Part shown: positions 53,261-62,169 of the stretch, piece by piece | How the letters are laid out: each line of letters begins with the position of its first letter | How positions within the stretch are numbered: position 1 is the first letter of the stretch | Source: Thermocaproicibacter melissae | GTDB lineage: Bacteria; Bacillota; Clostridia; Oscillospirales; Acutalibacteraceae | Direction of reading: 5' to 3' | Assembly: GCF_024498295.1 (NCBI RefSeq) | Contig: NZ_CP101827.1 | Span: 1,802,001 to 1,866,000, forward strand | DNA: 64,000 nucleotides | Program-made: the position numbers and the translations under genes | Notes under the pieces: model-generated | Told to the model about the DNA's origin: nothing | Database searches by the model: none | Seen by the model: the letters and a program-made list of their open reading frames with translations, nothing else

Positions 53261-54569
53261 AAGTTCGCAATTTGGGGACTCCACGAAATGAATTAAGCTG
53301 CGCTTAGCAGAAGTGTCTGAATCGATTTGGGATTCAAATATGCTCTGGAAACGGACCAGTCTTCAGCGTATTCCATGAGATATGTTGTAACCAACCGCAG
53401 ATAGGAATCTTTGTTTGGGAATATCCCGACGACGTTGGTTCTGCGCCGGATTTCCTTGTTCAGCCGTTCCAGCATATTGGTCGATGAGATTTTACGGGCA
53501 TCAAGCTCGGGGAATGCATAGAAAGCCAGTGAGTCCTCCAGCCCGTCTTCCAGAAGCTCGATTGCTTTGGGAAACCGCTTCCCATATTGCTCCGACAACT
53601 GTTTTGCGCGCTGTCGCGCTAATTGGACGGAAGGCGCCAGCCAGATTTCTTTCAGTTGGACCGCAAAGGATTCTTTTTCTTTCTGCGGTATATGGGCCAG
53701 AATATTTCGCATGAAATGCACTTTGCAGCGTTGCCAGGATGCGCCGGGAAAACTTTCTCGGATGGCGGCAATCAGCCCTTTGTTCGCATCGGAAACCACC
53801 AGCAGCGGTGTTTTCAAGCCGCGATCCAAAAGACTTTGAAACAACTGGGAATAGCTCTCTTTGGATTCGTCCAGCATCGGCTCCACGGCGAGAATGTCCC
53901 TGTGCCCTTGCTCGTTGACGCCGCAGACAACCATCACCGCCATGCTGACGACACGGCCATCCATACGGACTTTTTCGTACAGGGCATCCGTCCAAATGAC
54001 AGGATAACGAGTATCCGTCAGAGAACGGTTGCGAAATTCCTGTACCTGTTCATTGAGCCCTTTTGTCATCTCACTGACCTGACTGCGGGAGAGGTTCTCT
54101 ATCCCCAGACTGTGAGCCAACTTTTCCATCTTCCGTGTGGACACGCCCTGCACGAATGCCTCCTGAATAACCTGTACCAGCGCCGCCTCGCTGCGTTTGC
54201 GTTCAGTGACAAAGAACGGGATATATCCATGGCTGCGCAGCTTTGGCACCATGAGATACATCGTCCCTACGCGAGTATCCAGCCTCCGGGGACGATATCC
54301 GCAGCGGTAGTCACTTCGAGACGGATTGTGCGCATTCTTTTCCGCCCCCACAAGGCCGGAAACCTCCGCCTCCATCAGTTGAGCGCAGAGCCATTCCAGC
54401 ATACTGAGCATCGGGTCGGGCTCCGCCATACATTTCAGTAGCAATTCCGTAAGATCTGTGTTATTCTTTCCTTGAGTCATTGGGACCAACTCCTTTTTGA
54501 ATGTCTTGACACCATTCATTTTAAAGGAGTCCCAATGGCTTTTCTATACTTTCTCGAAATTGCGAACTT
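53261..54569 (-). mobile_element. IS256-family insertion sequence
   Basis: About 1.3 kb with a Mutator-type transposase and terminal inverted repeats AAGTTCGCAATTT (53261-53273) and its complement (54557-54569). A second shared block GGGACTCC lies inside each end. No 8-base target duplication is visible next to these ends, so one end may have been altered or is slightly misplaced. Confidence 0.88.
53293..54480 (-). CDS. IS256-family (Mutator-type) transposase
   Basis: 395 residues from ATG 54480 (AAAGGAG upstream). DDE-type transposase: WTDALYEKVRMDG with the first Asp, VVSDANKGL with the second and SLAFYAFPELDARKISSTNM followed by LERLNKEIRRR near the C-terminus with the last acidic residue. 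Full length and intact. Confidence 0.95.
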   Translation of the reverse strand: MTQGKNNTDLTELLLKCMAEPDPMLSMLEWLCAQLMEAEVSGLVGAEKNAHNPSRSDYRCGYRPRRLDTRVGTMYLMVPKLRSHGYIPFFVTERKRSEAALVQVIQEAFVQGVSTRKMEKLAHSLGIENLSRSQVSEMTKGLNEQVQEFRNRSLTDTRYPVIWTDALYEKVRMDGRVVSMAVMVVCGVNEQGHRDILAVEPMLDESKESYSQLFQSLLDRGLKTPLLVVSDANKGLIAAIRESFPGASWQRCKVHFMRNILAHIPQKEKESFAVQLKEIWLAPSVQLARQRAKQLSEQYGKRFPKAIELLEDGLEDSLAFYAFPELDARKISSTNMLERLNKEIRRRTNVVGIFPNKDSYLRLVTTYLMEYAEDWSVSRAYLNPKSIQTLLLSAA

Positions 54570-54637
54570 TATTGTACTCTATCCCATCTCTGCAAACATG
54601 TAATATCGAGAAATCAATAAACTGTTTGGCACTAAAA

Positions 54638-54666
54638 AAGGCACTTCACAGATGTGAAGTGCCTTT
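54638..54666. terminator. Hairpin terminator beside the IS
   Basis: Arms AAAGGCACTTCAC / GTGAAGTGCCTTT, 4-base loop. Confidence 0.65.
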
Positions 54667-54809
54667 CCGCTAAGCAGATTCTATTTTGAAGCTGTTCTCG
54701 GCTTCAGTAAGTTCATCTTCCGCTGCTTCAGGGGAACGTCATGAATGATTTGTCTGGCTGAATGACGGCAGGCGCACCGCTCCCCTTCGGGTCTCTGTGT
54801 TCTATAAAT

Positions 54810-54837
54810 AAGGAGCACGCTTTGTAGCGTGCTCCTT
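54810..54837. terminator. Terminator after the tmRNA
   Basis: Arms AAGGAGCACGC / GCGTGCTCCTT, just past the tmRNA 3' end. Confidence 0.75.
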
Positions 54838-54843
54838 TTTTAC

Positions 54844-55203
54844 TGGTGGAGATGACGGGAGTCGAACCCGTGTCCGAGGGTAATTTGCCAAGGTTTTCTA
54901 CGAGCGTAGCCTATGTTTTCAGTTTCCCGCAGTGTGACGCCCAAAGGCAGGCTTCTCACTTTGGTAGCCTTTCAAGTCATGGCCGGGGTAAAGGCGTCCC
55001 CCGGCTCACGTTCACCGCTAGTCGACGCCCTTATCCGGGCCGCGGTGCTCCCGGTAAGGACGGCAGCTTAATTAAGCTGCGAGCGCCATTCTATAATTGG
55101 CGTTAGTATTGTTGTCGTTTATTTTGCTTTGCGAAATTATAGCGTTCCGCCTCGCTGCTCGCTTGCCTTGGTTCACAGCCCCCGTCGAAGCCTTTACATC
55201 CCC
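54844..55203 (-). ncRNA. ssrA: Transfer-messenger RNA (tmRNA)
   Basis: 360 bases. 5' end GGGGATGTAAAGGCTTCGACGGG, 3' end GGTTCGACTCCCGTCATCTCCACCA-type tRNA-Ala-like arm with encoded CCA; GGGGATG pairs with CATCTCC. The tag frame reads KINDNNTNANYRMALAA before a stop at 55071-ish. It rescues stalled ribosomes with SmpB. Its 5' end is only 4 bases after the smpB stop, so both may come from one transcript. Confidence 0.95.
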
Positions 55204-55207
55204 ATAT

Positions 55208-55672
55208 TCAGCGATTACGTTCCTTGAGCGCCCTTTCAATATCCCGCTTTGCGGCACGCGCAGCCATGTCTGCCCGCTTGTCATAGAGTTTTTTGCCTTT
55301 GCACAAACCCACCTGTACCTTCACAAGCGAACCTTTCAGGTAAATGGACAGCGGAATAAGCGAATACCCGTCCTGCTTCACAAGGCCGAACAGACGCATA
55401 ATTTCTCGCTTGTGCATCAGCAGGCGGCGCACGCGCATCGGATCCTGGTTGAAGATATTACCATGGTCATACGGGCTGATGTGCATGCCGTTAACCCGCA
55501 ATTCTCCTCCGTCGATGGAGCACCAAGAATCCTTGAGGTTTACCTGCCCTCTGCGGACGGATTTCACCTCCGTGCCACGCAGCTCAATGCCTGCTTCCAT
55601 GGACTCCTCCACGAAGTAATCATGATATGCTTTTTTGTTTTTGGCTATCGTTTTCAGCGATTCCTTCGCCAT
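55208..55672 (-). CDS. smpB: SsrA-binding protein SmpB
   Basis: 154 residues, normal length. [35 protein letters not shown] and the basic C-terminal tail [17 protein letters not shown] that enters the ribosomal mRNA channel are all present. Partner of the tmRNA encoded directly after it. ATG at 55672, downstream of recR. Confidence 0.97.
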   Translation of the reverse strand: MAKESLKTIAKNKKAYHDYFVEESMEAGIELRGTEVKSVRRGQVNLKDSWCSIDGGELRVNGMHISPYDHGNIFNQDPMRVRRLLMHKREIMRLFGLVKQDGYSLIPLSIYLKGSLVKVQVGLCKGKKLYDKRADMAARAAKRDIERALKERNR

Positions 55673-55693
55673 GAAGAGCCTCCGTTCTGAAAG

Positions 55694-56296
55694 TTATAGT
55701 TCACTGCGCCCCTCCAGCGCGCGGGAGAGCGTTACCTCATCAGCGTATTCCAAATCTCCGCCGACGGGGATTCCGTAAGCAAGGCGCGTCACCTTTACCC
55801 CAATCGGCTTGAGCAGGCGGGAAAGATACATGGCTGTTGCCTCGCCTTCGACCGTGGGGTTGGTCGCCATGATGACTTCCTTCACCGTTCCGGACTTCAC
55901 GCGATCCAGCAGCTCCTTGATTCGGAGCTGCTCCGGACCGACACCATTGAGCGGGGAGATGACTCCATGCAGCACATGGTAAGCGCCGTTGTAATCGCGC
56001 GTACGCTCCATGGCAACAACATCGCGCGGATTTTCCACCACGCAGATGGTGGCATGGTCGCGCGATTCGTTGCGGCAAATGGAGCAAAGCTCCTGGTCCG
56101 TGAGATTGCAGCAAATCTTGCAGGTATGGATTTTGTCATGCGCCTCGAGGATGGCATCGGTGAGCTGTTTGACCTCGCCGTCGCTAAGGCCTAGAACATA
56201 ATATGCCAGCCGCTGTGCACTTTTATAACCGATGCCGGGCAGCCGCTGGAACTGTTCCACCAGCCGTGCCAGCGGCGCAATATGAAACTCAGACAT
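55694..56296 (-). CDS. recR: Recombination protein RecR
   Basis: 200 residues. Helix-hairpin-helix [17 protein letters not shown], a zinc finger [16 protein letters not shown], and a Toprim domain ([15 protein letters not shown]) fit RecR, which loads RecA at gaps. One base after ybaB; part of the dnaX-ybaB-recR set. Confidence 0.97.
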   Translation of the reverse strand: MSEFHIAPLARLVEQFQRLPGIGYKSAQRLAYYVLGLSDGEVKQLTDAILEAHDKIHTCKICCNLTDQELCSICRNESRDHATICVVENPRDVVAMERTRDYNGAYHVLHGVISPLNGVGPEQLRIKELLDRVKSGTVKEVIMATNPTVEGEATAMYLSRLLKPIGVKVTRLAYGIPVGGDLEYADEVTLSRALEGRSEL

Positions 56297-56297
56297 A

Positions 56298-56645
56298 TCA
56301 GAACAACCCCGGCATGCTCAGCCCGCCGGAAATCTTCTCCATCTGTTCCGCCTTATCGGTCTCCGCAGCGCGAAGTGCCTCGTTTACGGCAGCGATTACA
56401 AGATCGGAAAGCATCTCGACGTCTTCGGGGTCAACGACTTCCGGTTTGATTTCCAGCGATTTCAGTTCCATTTTGCCGGTAACGGTAGCCTTTACCGCTT
56501 CGCCGCCGGAGGCCGCGGAATATTCCTTTGCTTCCAGTTCCTCGGTGAGCTGGGTCATCTGTGCTTGCAGTTTCTGTGCCTGCTGTGCGAGCTGCTGCAG
56601 GTTGGAAGGCCCTCCGCCGTATCCCTTCGGTAATCTTGCTTTCAT
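56298..56645 (-). CDS. YbaB/EbfC nucleoid-associated protein
   Basis: 115 residues, small basic and helical with a central beta sheet ([19 protein letters not shown]). The standard YbaB partner between dnaX and recR; binds DNA. A Gly/Pro-rich N-terminal part precedes the coiled coil ([20 protein letters not shown]). Confidence 0.95.
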   Translation of the reverse strand: MKARLPKGYGGGPSNLQQLAQQAQKLQAQMTQLTEELEAKEYSAASGGEAVKATVTGKMELKSLEIKPEVVDPEDVEMLSDLVIAAVNEALRAAETDKAEQMEKISGGLSMPGLF

Positions 56646-56660
56646 ATGGAATCCCCCTGT

Positions 56661-58274
56661 TTATTTTTTAATAACTTCGATGCCCTCAGCTTCGGCCTTC
56701 TTTGCCAAAACCGCAAGCGGATCTTCTTCCGCCTCGTTCTTTTCGGGCTTTCGATATGGCCCAAGGCTGTAGGATTTTCCAAGCACTTGTTTAATGGCCT
56801 GCCGGATATTTTCGCGCTGGTTCGGCTGGCGAAGAAATTTCAGTGCAAGCTGATTCGGCGCATCGATTAGAACATAGTTTCCGCTGATATACGCCGTGGA
56901 GCCCGTAAAGGCAGCCCCCGCCGCCGGCGAAAACGATTTGATGATTTGAAGAATCTCCGGCCACTCCGCCAGTTGCTTGGCTTCCTTTTGGAGCTGCTCG
57001 GCGTCCTTTTTCCCCTCAGCCGGCTTTGCCGCGTTCTCCGCCCTTTCCTGCGGTTCGAGTTTCGATTGCGCAGGCGGCATCTGCTCGGCACGGGTCTGAG
57101 GCTTTTCCGCCTTTGTCTGAGCCGGAGCACGCTGGGGTGCACCCTGCTCAAGCGCTTCGATTCTGCGCAGAAGCGCCTCGGCTGAAGTATCCAGCTGCGG
57201 CGTGCAGAGGCGAATCATCGCCATTTCAAACACCGTGCGCCTGTCGCCTCCGCGGTACATCTTCTCCAGTGTTTCCTGCATGGTATCAATTGCATGCAGA
57301 ATCACGGGAAGCGGCGTGGAGAGGGCCTGTTTTTCCATCTGCACGAATTCCGTTTCGGGAACCGCGAGAATCTCCCGCGCGTTCTTCATGGTTTTTATCA
57401 GCATCATCCCGCGGAAATGCGAGGACATCTCCTCGCACAGGCGGGCCATATCTTTTGAGGAACGGTAAAGCCTGTCTACGATTTCAAGCGCGGCGGCGGA
57501 ATTTCCCGCTTTGACGGCATCCGCAAGAGCAAGCAGATGCTCCCGCCCGACAAGGCCGGCCGTTTCCGCAACAACCTGTTCGGTTACATTTTTGCTGCGG
57601 CCAAAGCACTGGTCCAGGATGGAAAGCGCGTCACGCATGGCGCCGTCCGCCAGACGAGCAATCAGCAGAGCCGCCTGCGGGTCAAGCTTTGCGTTCTCCT
57701 GCTCGGCGACATAAGTCAGGCGGTCGGCAATCTCCTGCGGTGGAATTCGGTGAAAATCGAACCGCTGGCATCGGGAAAGAATCGTCGCTGGGATTTTATG
57801 AACTTCCGTTGTCGCAAGGATAAAAATAACATGCGCCGGCGGTTCCTCCAGCGTTTTCAGCAACGCATTGAACGCACCGACGGAGAGCATGTGAACTTCG
57901 TCAATGATATAGACACGGTACTTTGCGGCGGCAGGCGTGAAATGTGCCTCCTCGCGCAGGGTACGGATATTTTCCACACCGTTGTTGCTGGCGGCGTCGA
58001 TTTCCACGATGTCCATGATGGAACCGTTCTCAACGCCCTTGCAAATCTCGCACTCCCCGCAGGGGTCTCCGTCCTGCGGATTCAGGCAGTTGACCGCCTT
58101 TGCAAGAATTTTTGCGCATGTCGTCTTGCCCGTTCCGCGCGAACCCGTAAACAGGTATGCATGCGCAATCCGTCCGGACCTTAATTCGTTTTTGAGCGTA
58201 ACGGTGACCTGCGGCTGACCAACGACATCGGAAAACCGCTTCGGGCGCCATTTCCGATACAACACCTGATACAA
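56661..58274 (-). CDS. dnaX: DNA polymerase III subunits gamma/tau
   Basis: 537 residues from TTG 58274, where the family's YQVLYRKWRPKRFSDVVGQ starts. AAA+ clamp loader: Walker A GSRGTGKT (44-51), zinc Cys C63, C72, C75, C78, Walker B VYIIDEVHML. Gln/Ala-rich linker at 400-450, then a tau-like C-terminal domain. GTG at about 58286 is an alternative. The SRP RNA lies just upstream. Confidence 0.95.
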   Translation of the reverse strand: MYQVLYRKWRPKRFSDVVGQPQVTVTLKNELRSGRIAHAYLFTGSRGTGKTTCAKILAKAVNCLNPQDGDPCGECEICKGVENGSIMDIVEIDAASNNGVENIRTLREEAHFTPAAAKYRVYIIDEVHMLSVGAFNALLKTLEEPPAHVIFILATTEVHKIPATILSRCQRFDFHRIPPQEIADRLTYVAEQENAKLDPQAALLIARLADGAMRDALSILDQCFGRSKNVTEQVVAETAGLVGREHLLALADAVKAGNSAAALEIVDRLYRSSKDMARLCEEMSSHFRGMMLIKTMKNAREILAVPETEFVQMEKQALSTPLPVILHAIDTMQETLEKMYRGGDRRTVFEMAMIRLCTPQLDTSAEALLRRIEALEQGAPQRAPAQTKAEKPQTRAEQMPPAQSKLEPQERAENAAKPAEGKKDAEQLQKEAKQLAEWPEILQIIKSFSPAAGAAFTGSTAYISGNYVLIDAPNQLALKFLRQPNQRENIRQAIKQVLGKSYSLGPYRKPEKNEAEEDPLAVLAKKAEAEGIEVIKK

Positions 58275-58339
58275 GCCTTCCGCCACCGCCTTTCCAAAAA
58301 TTAATCCTAACAAACGGAAAGCAAGACAGACCGCTAACA

Positions 58340-58486
58340 CGGTTCATGCGAAAAGATATGCGGACGAACAGACCGACTGCATCGCACAGGGACATCCGCT
58401 TAATGCTGCTCGGTTCCCCGCCTGACATGGTTCACGGTGCCCTGCCGCACAGAGCCCGCCCGCCCGCATATCTTTTCGCACGCATT
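58340..58486 (-). ncRNA. ffs: Signal recognition particle RNA (small bacterial type)
   Basis: Minus strand has outer stem TGCGAAAAGATATGCGG / CCGCATATCTTTTCGCA (58464-58480 with 58347-58363) and the conserved domain IV core GTCAGG ... GGGGAACCGAGCAGC. The location just upstream of dnaX is typical. Ends are approximate. Confidence 0.88.
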
Positions 58487-58527
58487 TCTGCCTTGCTTAG
58501 CTGGAATCGGACGATTTCAGCTTTCTT

Positions 58528-58556
58528 ATTATACCCGTTTTCCCCGAAAAAGGCAA
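58528..58556 (-). promoter_or_regulatory. Promoter of the SRP RNA
   Basis: Minus strand TTGCCT (58551-58556), 17-base spacer, TATAAT (58528-58533), about 45 bases before the RNA. Confidence 0.75.
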
Positions 58557-58559
58557 CCG

Positions 58560-58882
58560 TTTCTTGCGATGTTGACAATGGTTCTTTTTCGCCATAGTTG
58601 CACTGGGATGTGTGTTGCTCGCCTTCCCATTCTGCACACCGCAGACCGTCCAATTGCATGGGCTGAAAAAATCGGCTATTATCGGGCGTATTCTAGGTAT
58701 TTTTGTCATCACTCTTGGAATCTCTTTCTATTTCTGGGTATGACGGTATCCATCGCATAAAAACAACATTCGCGGTTTTGGCGTTTTTATTCGCACATAT
58801 TGGAAGCTTCCGGCCGCTTTTCCGCCATGTCGATTTATGATATAATGAACGGGACTGAAAATCCTCGGGAGGCGCTGCCGCC
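58560..58882. other. Intergenic
   Basis: No reliable gene. A TATAAT at 58841-58846, about 40 bases before the glycosylase ATG, probably is its -10; the -35 is unclear. Confidence 0.4.
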
Positions 58883-59449
58883 ATGTATACGACATGGGAA
58901 GAACTTGAAAATGCGTGCCACAACTGCACAAAATGCGGGCTGTGTGAAGGGCGCACCAATGTAGTTGTCGGAATGGGAAATCCGCATGCTGAAGTGATGT
59001 TCGTCGGCGAAGGTCCGGGCGAACAGGAGGACCTGCAGGGAAAACCGTTTGTCGGCCGCAGCGGGCAGCTTCTGGACAAGATGCTGGCGGCAATTGACCT
59101 TGACCGCGAAAAGGATATCTACATTGGGAATATTGTAAAATGCCGTCCACCGAAAAACCGCGACCCGCTGCCCGAAGAGCAGGAAATGTGCATTGATTGG
59201 CTGCGCAACCAGTTTCTACTTATCCGCCCGAAGATTATCGTCTGTCTGGGCAGAATTGCGGCCATGAAGCTCATACGCCCCGATTTTCACATTATGAAAG
59301 AGCACGGGCAGTTCTTCGAGAAAAACGGAGTTCTGATGATGGCAACCCTTCACCCCGCCGCCCTTCTGCGAAACCCGAACAACAAGCCCGCCGCATTTGA
59401 GGATTTCCTCAAACTTCGGGCAAAGATGGATGAACTCGGAATCTCTTAA
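58883..59449 (+). CDS. Family 4 uracil-DNA glycosylase
   Basis: 188 residues of the iron-sulfur family 4 type. N-terminal Cys C15 and C18 (HNCTKCGLCEGR), GEGPGEQEDLQGKPFVGRSG (uracil-binding), IVKCRPPKNRDP and the later Cys, and TLHPAALLR. It removes uracil from DNA. GGGAGGCG precedes the ATG at 58883. A terminator follows. Confidence 0.95.
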   Translation: MYTTWEELENACHNCTKCGLCEGRTNVVVGMGNPHAEVMFVGEGPGEQEDLQGKPFVGRSGQLLDKMLAAIDLDREKDIYIGNIVKCRPPKNRDPLPEEQEMCIDWLRNQFLLIRPKIIVCLGRIAAMKLIRPDFHIMKEHGQFFEKNGVLMMATLHPAALLRNPNNKPAAFEDFLKLRAKMDELGIS

Positions 59450-59455
59450 GAAAAA

Positions 59456-59480
59456 AAGGAGCAGTGTTTCGCTGCTCCTT
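59456..59480 (+). terminator. Terminator after the glycosylase gene
   Basis: Arms AAGGAGCAG / CTGCTCCTT, 7-base loop, then CTTTTTTT. Confidence 0.9.
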
Positions 59481-59602
59481 CTTTTTTTGCTCCTGCCTTT
59501 TCATATTAACTCTGTATAAATCTGCGTCAACGCTTATTTAAGGAATGTATTTTGGGGTTTCATTCTGCTATGATATATAAGGAAAAGAAGGAGTGATAAA
59601 AG

Positions 59603-59932
59603 ATGGATAAGATGAAAAATATTCAGAAAGCAGAAGTTCTTGCTTTGAAGGACTTGGTTAATTATCAGCCCGGGCAGGTAGTCAGCAAAACATTGGTTCA
59701 AAACGATGCCGTCAGCATCACGGTATTTTCGTTCGACAAGGGAGAAGAAATCAGCACACACGAATCCGGCGGAGACGCTCTCGTAACATGCCTAGACGGT
59801 GTCGGCAGACTTACAATCGACGGAAAGCCGTATGAACTGCACCAAGGTGAATCCATTGTTATGCCGGCAAAGCATCCGCATGCCGTTTACGGACTGGAAC
59901 AGTTTAAGATGCTTTTGGTCGTCGTGTTTTAA
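59603..59932 (+). CDS. Small cupin-domain protein
   Basis: 109 residues, single cupin. FDKGEEISTHESGGDALVTC holds the first metal motif (one His present) and IVMPAKHPHAVYG the second. AAGGAGTG precedes the ATG. Common type in Clostridia; function unknown. Confidence 0.88.
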   Translation: MDKMKNIQKAEVLALKDLVNYQPGQVVSKTLVQNDAVSITVFSFDKGEEISTHESGGDALVTCLDGVGRLTIDGKPYELHQGESIVMPAKHPHAVYGLEQFKMLLVVVF

Positions 59933-59947
59933 TTTCATTAAAAAACA

Positions 59948-59974
59948 GAACATGGAGCAGTCATCCCCATGTTC
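59948..59974. terminator. Weak terminator between convergent genes
   Basis: Arms GAACATGG / CCATGTTC, 11-base loop; the plus side continues CGCGTTTTCC. Confidence 0.5.
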
Positions 59975-59989
59975 CGCGTTTTCCTTCCT

Positions 59990-60211
59990 CTATTCTTTCG
60001 GAATTTCGTCACAGTCTTTCCACTCTAAGATATCCCCGGGCTGGCAATTTAGGGCTTTGCAGATTTTATTGAGCGTTTCAATCTTAATGGCTTTTGCTTT
60101 TCCGTTCTTCAAAATGGACATGTTTGCCAGCGTAATGCCGACTTTTTCGGAAAGCTCCGTCACGCTCATTTTGCGTTTGGCAAGCATGACATCAATGTTA
60201 AAAACAATCAT
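59990..60211 (-). CDS. XRE-family transcriptional regulator (YozG-like)
   Basis: 73 residues, essentially one helix-turn-helix: KRKMSVTELSEKVGITLANM, then KIETLNKICKALNCQPGDIL. Coupled to the DUF2975 membrane gene (11-base gap), a common pair. It probably represses its own promoter at 60737-60765, where two palindromes lie. Confidence 0.92.
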   Translation of the reverse strand: MIVFNIDVMLAKRKMSVTELSEKVGITLANMSILKNGKAKAIKIETLNKICKALNCQPGDILEWKDCDEIPKE

Positions 60212-60222
60212 GGCAGACTCCC

Positions 60223-60702
60223 TCAAATCGTCAGTTCATTTTCTTCCCGCAGCTTTGCAGCTTTCAGAACCATGTGGGAAAGTGCCGCAAATACTACGGA
60301 TAACACAATCCCGCCAAACACAACGAGCAGCGCCATGAGAAACACACTCGGATGGCTCATATTCAAAAACAAAAAAATAAGATTTCCTGCAAAGACAAGG
60401 ATAGCATCAGCCGCCGCAAGGATTGAAATCAGTTTGAGGCGCTTTGCGTTTTCGAAGCTGAAGGAACGATCTCTTCCGATGTCTGCCGCAATTTTCCATC
60501 CGCTCACAAGCGCGATGTAGCATGGAACAGCCGTAATCCACAGAAAAATCAGCCACGGCCAATACCATGAGTGAAACTCCGGGTAATCGGATACAATGTC
60601 TTTTCCAATCATCGGAAAGACCAGAAAATAAATCACCGTGCCGCAAATGCCAGTCCCGATAATGATAGCTTTCAGCCATCTGGAAAGCCGTACCTGATCC
60701 AT
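60223..60702 (-). CDS. DUF2975 membrane protein
   Basis: 159 residues with four helices: IIIGTGICGTVIYFLVFPMI, YWPWLIFLWITAVPCYIALV, ILAAADAILVFAGNLIFLF, and VFLMALLVVFGGIVLSVVFA. Fits DUF2975, always next to YozG-like regulators. Role unknown. Confidence 0.9.
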   Translation of the reverse strand: MDQVRLSRWLKAIIIGTGICGTVIYFLVFPMIGKDIVSDYPEFHSWYWPWLIFLWITAVPCYIALVSGWKIAADIGRDRSFSFENAKRLKLISILAAADAILVFAGNLIFLFLNMSHPSVFLMALLVVFGGIVLSVVFAALSHMVLKAAKLREENELTI

Positions 60703-60736
60703 AAGCCAACATCCTTTCTATCATAAGTTTACCAGT

Positions 60737-60765
60737 ATTATATGACATTGCAAAGGATAAGTCAA
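60737..60765 (-). promoter_or_regulatory. Promoter of the DUF2975-XRE pair
   Basis: Minus strand TTGACT (60760-60765), 17-base spacer, TATAAT (60737-60742). The -35 overlaps a palindrome at 60764-60777. Confidence 0.88.
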
Positions 60766-60798
60766 TAAATATTTATTGTATTTCAATAAATATTTATT
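60764..60798. promoter_or_regulatory. Twin palindromic operator candidate
   Basis: Two perfect copies of AATAAATATTTATT (60764-60777 and 60785-60798), centre to centre 21 bases, i.e. about two helix turns, at the -35 of the pair's promoter. Probable binding sites of the XRE protein. Confidence 0.6.
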
Positions 60799-60799
60799 C

Positions 60800-61184
60800 C
60801 AAGCTGTACTTCCAGCATTGCAAGCTGTGCGGCAAGCTGTTCCTTGCCAGAACCGCCAATATCCCCACCTTTTGCAGCGAGAAGTGCAAACGGGAGCAGG
60901 GGCGGCGGAACAAACAAAAGTTTGACGAGCAGGCGCGGGAACTGGACTATGAGAAGGAGCACAAAAACACGTATATGTTCTGGCTGCGCGGTGTGGATCA
61001 CATGAAAAAGAATGCCGCCGATCCTAAACGGATCGCGGCGGCGGAGCAGGCTATGAAGGACTTTCGCATTGAGGCCAAACGGCGCAAGGCCGAGGTCAAG
61101 GCCGGGAAAATGGCGGAACGGGATTTCATCGGCTGGCTGCTGAAACAGCGCGGAATTATTGACGAGTTGAAACAGGACGATTGA
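60800..61184 (+). pseudogene. Remnant of a zinc-ribbon protein (DUF6076-like C-terminus)
   Basis: An open frame without a plausible start reads CKLCGKLFLARTANIPTFCS, a zinc ribbon, then a charged helical part (FDEQARELDYEKEHKNTYMF) and ends DELKQDD. This looks like the C-terminal half of DUF6076-type proteins. The upstream half is missing, replaced by the promoter of the neighbouring pair. Codons from the ATG at 60975 could still be translated, without a good ribosome site. Assignment from pattern. Confidence 0.55.
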
Positions 61185-61221
61185 AAAATCAAAGTCAAGA
61201 TATACTTGATGAGAAAATATC

Positions 61222-61929
61222 TCAACTTAATGTATCAATTTTGTATTTTTGCCGGTAAAAGGCTTTTGCAAAACTCAATATGCACAGTATAAATGCAGCA
61301 AATATTCCTACAAAGCCACAGACGAATCTCCACTCATGCCCAGAAAGCTGGAAACCGGTCACTATTCTGATCGGATTAAAAATATTCCACGAGTTGAATC
61401 GCAAAAATCGTCCTATATAAATTGCTATTCCACCCAAAATTGAGCATATAAAACGTAATAGTAGATTTTTACCTTTCCCATATTTATTTATGAGGATGTT
61501 TTCAAAAATCATTTCTGAATTAATTCCATTCATAATTCCATATAAAATCCCTAAAACAATTATGACTCCTTTTGACCATAATAGAAGATTATCTGAATAT
61601 ATGATCTGAGGCTGTTCAACATAGGGAATACCTTTTACTACTTGAAAAAAAGCATCTCCTGTAAAATGAACAATATCTGTTGCCATATAAAACGTATTGG
61701 GCCAGAAAATAATCCAAAGTAATGCCCATAATATCCAAAAACGCTTATGATTACTTAAAGAAGAAACAGTAAATTGTGAAAAAAGCACAGGTAAAAATGA
61801 TAAAAAGGCATTCCAAACTAACATAATAAAAAGGCCGCCATTATCTGATAAATACCATAGTACAAAATTGCATAGCGAATACAGTATAAAGAAAATTAAA
61901 TGCGGCCTTGAATGCTGAACTTTTATCAT
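61222..61929 (-). CDS. DUF1361 membrane protein
   Basis: 235 residues with about seven helices. WNAFLSFLPVLFSQF and FWPNTFYMATDIVHF are the typical DUF1361 motifs. AAGGAGAGG precedes the ATG at 61929. The gene is much richer in A/T than its neighbours, so recent acquisition is possible. Function unknown. Confidence 0.85.
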   Translation of the reverse strand: MIKVQHSRPHLIFFILYSLCNFVLWYLSDNGGLFIMLVWNAFLSFLPVLFSQFTVSSLSNHKRFWILWALLWIIFWPNTFYMATDIVHFTGDAFFQVVKGIPYVEQPQIIYSDNLLLWSKGVIIVLGILYGIMNGINSEMIFENILINKYGKGKNLLLRFICSILGGIAIYIGRFLRFNSWNIFNPIRIVTGFQLSGHEWRFVCGFVGIFAAFILCILSFAKAFYRQKYKIDTLS

Positions 61930-61982
61930 ACCGACCTCTCCTTATTTGTTTCATTTTACTACTTAAAAAATATATAGTAAAG

Positions 61983-62013
61983 AGGTCAGAGGATCATAAA
62001 TCCACTGACCTCC
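61983..62013. terminator. Hairpin upstream of the DUF1361 gene
   Basis: Arms around GAGGTCAG / CTGACCTC with a 15-base loop; no strong T-run on the plus side. Confidence 0.45.
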
Positions 62014-62125
62014 TGAAATTATCGAAATAGACTACTTTAATCCAGTCTTATCCGTTGGAACCAATTTATTTTTCACTCAATAACGCTAACTGCAAATTTT
62101 GGTTACAACAGATCTTCCGCGTGGG

Positions 62126-62165
62126 TAAATCGGATGAGCACCAGCCATAGGATTGCAAGTGGCTG
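62126..62165 (+). ncRNA. Second copy of the leader motif (decayed)
   Basis: TAAATCGGATGAGCACC (62126-62142) matches 16 of 17 bases of the block at 36385-36401; a CCAGCCA / TGGCTGG stem with AGGATTGC in the loop follows. No terminator T-run or intact gene follows; likely a relic. Confidence 0.4.
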
Positions 62166-62169
62166 GACT

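Noticed and set aside
53253-54580. Target-site duplication of the IS256 element
   Set aside because: The eight bases outside each inverted repeat (GTCAAGAG and TATTGTAC) differ.
55072-55284. Short protein-coding frame ending NTNANYRMALAA
   Set aside because: It is the tmRNA tag reading frame plus smpB-side sequence, not a gene.
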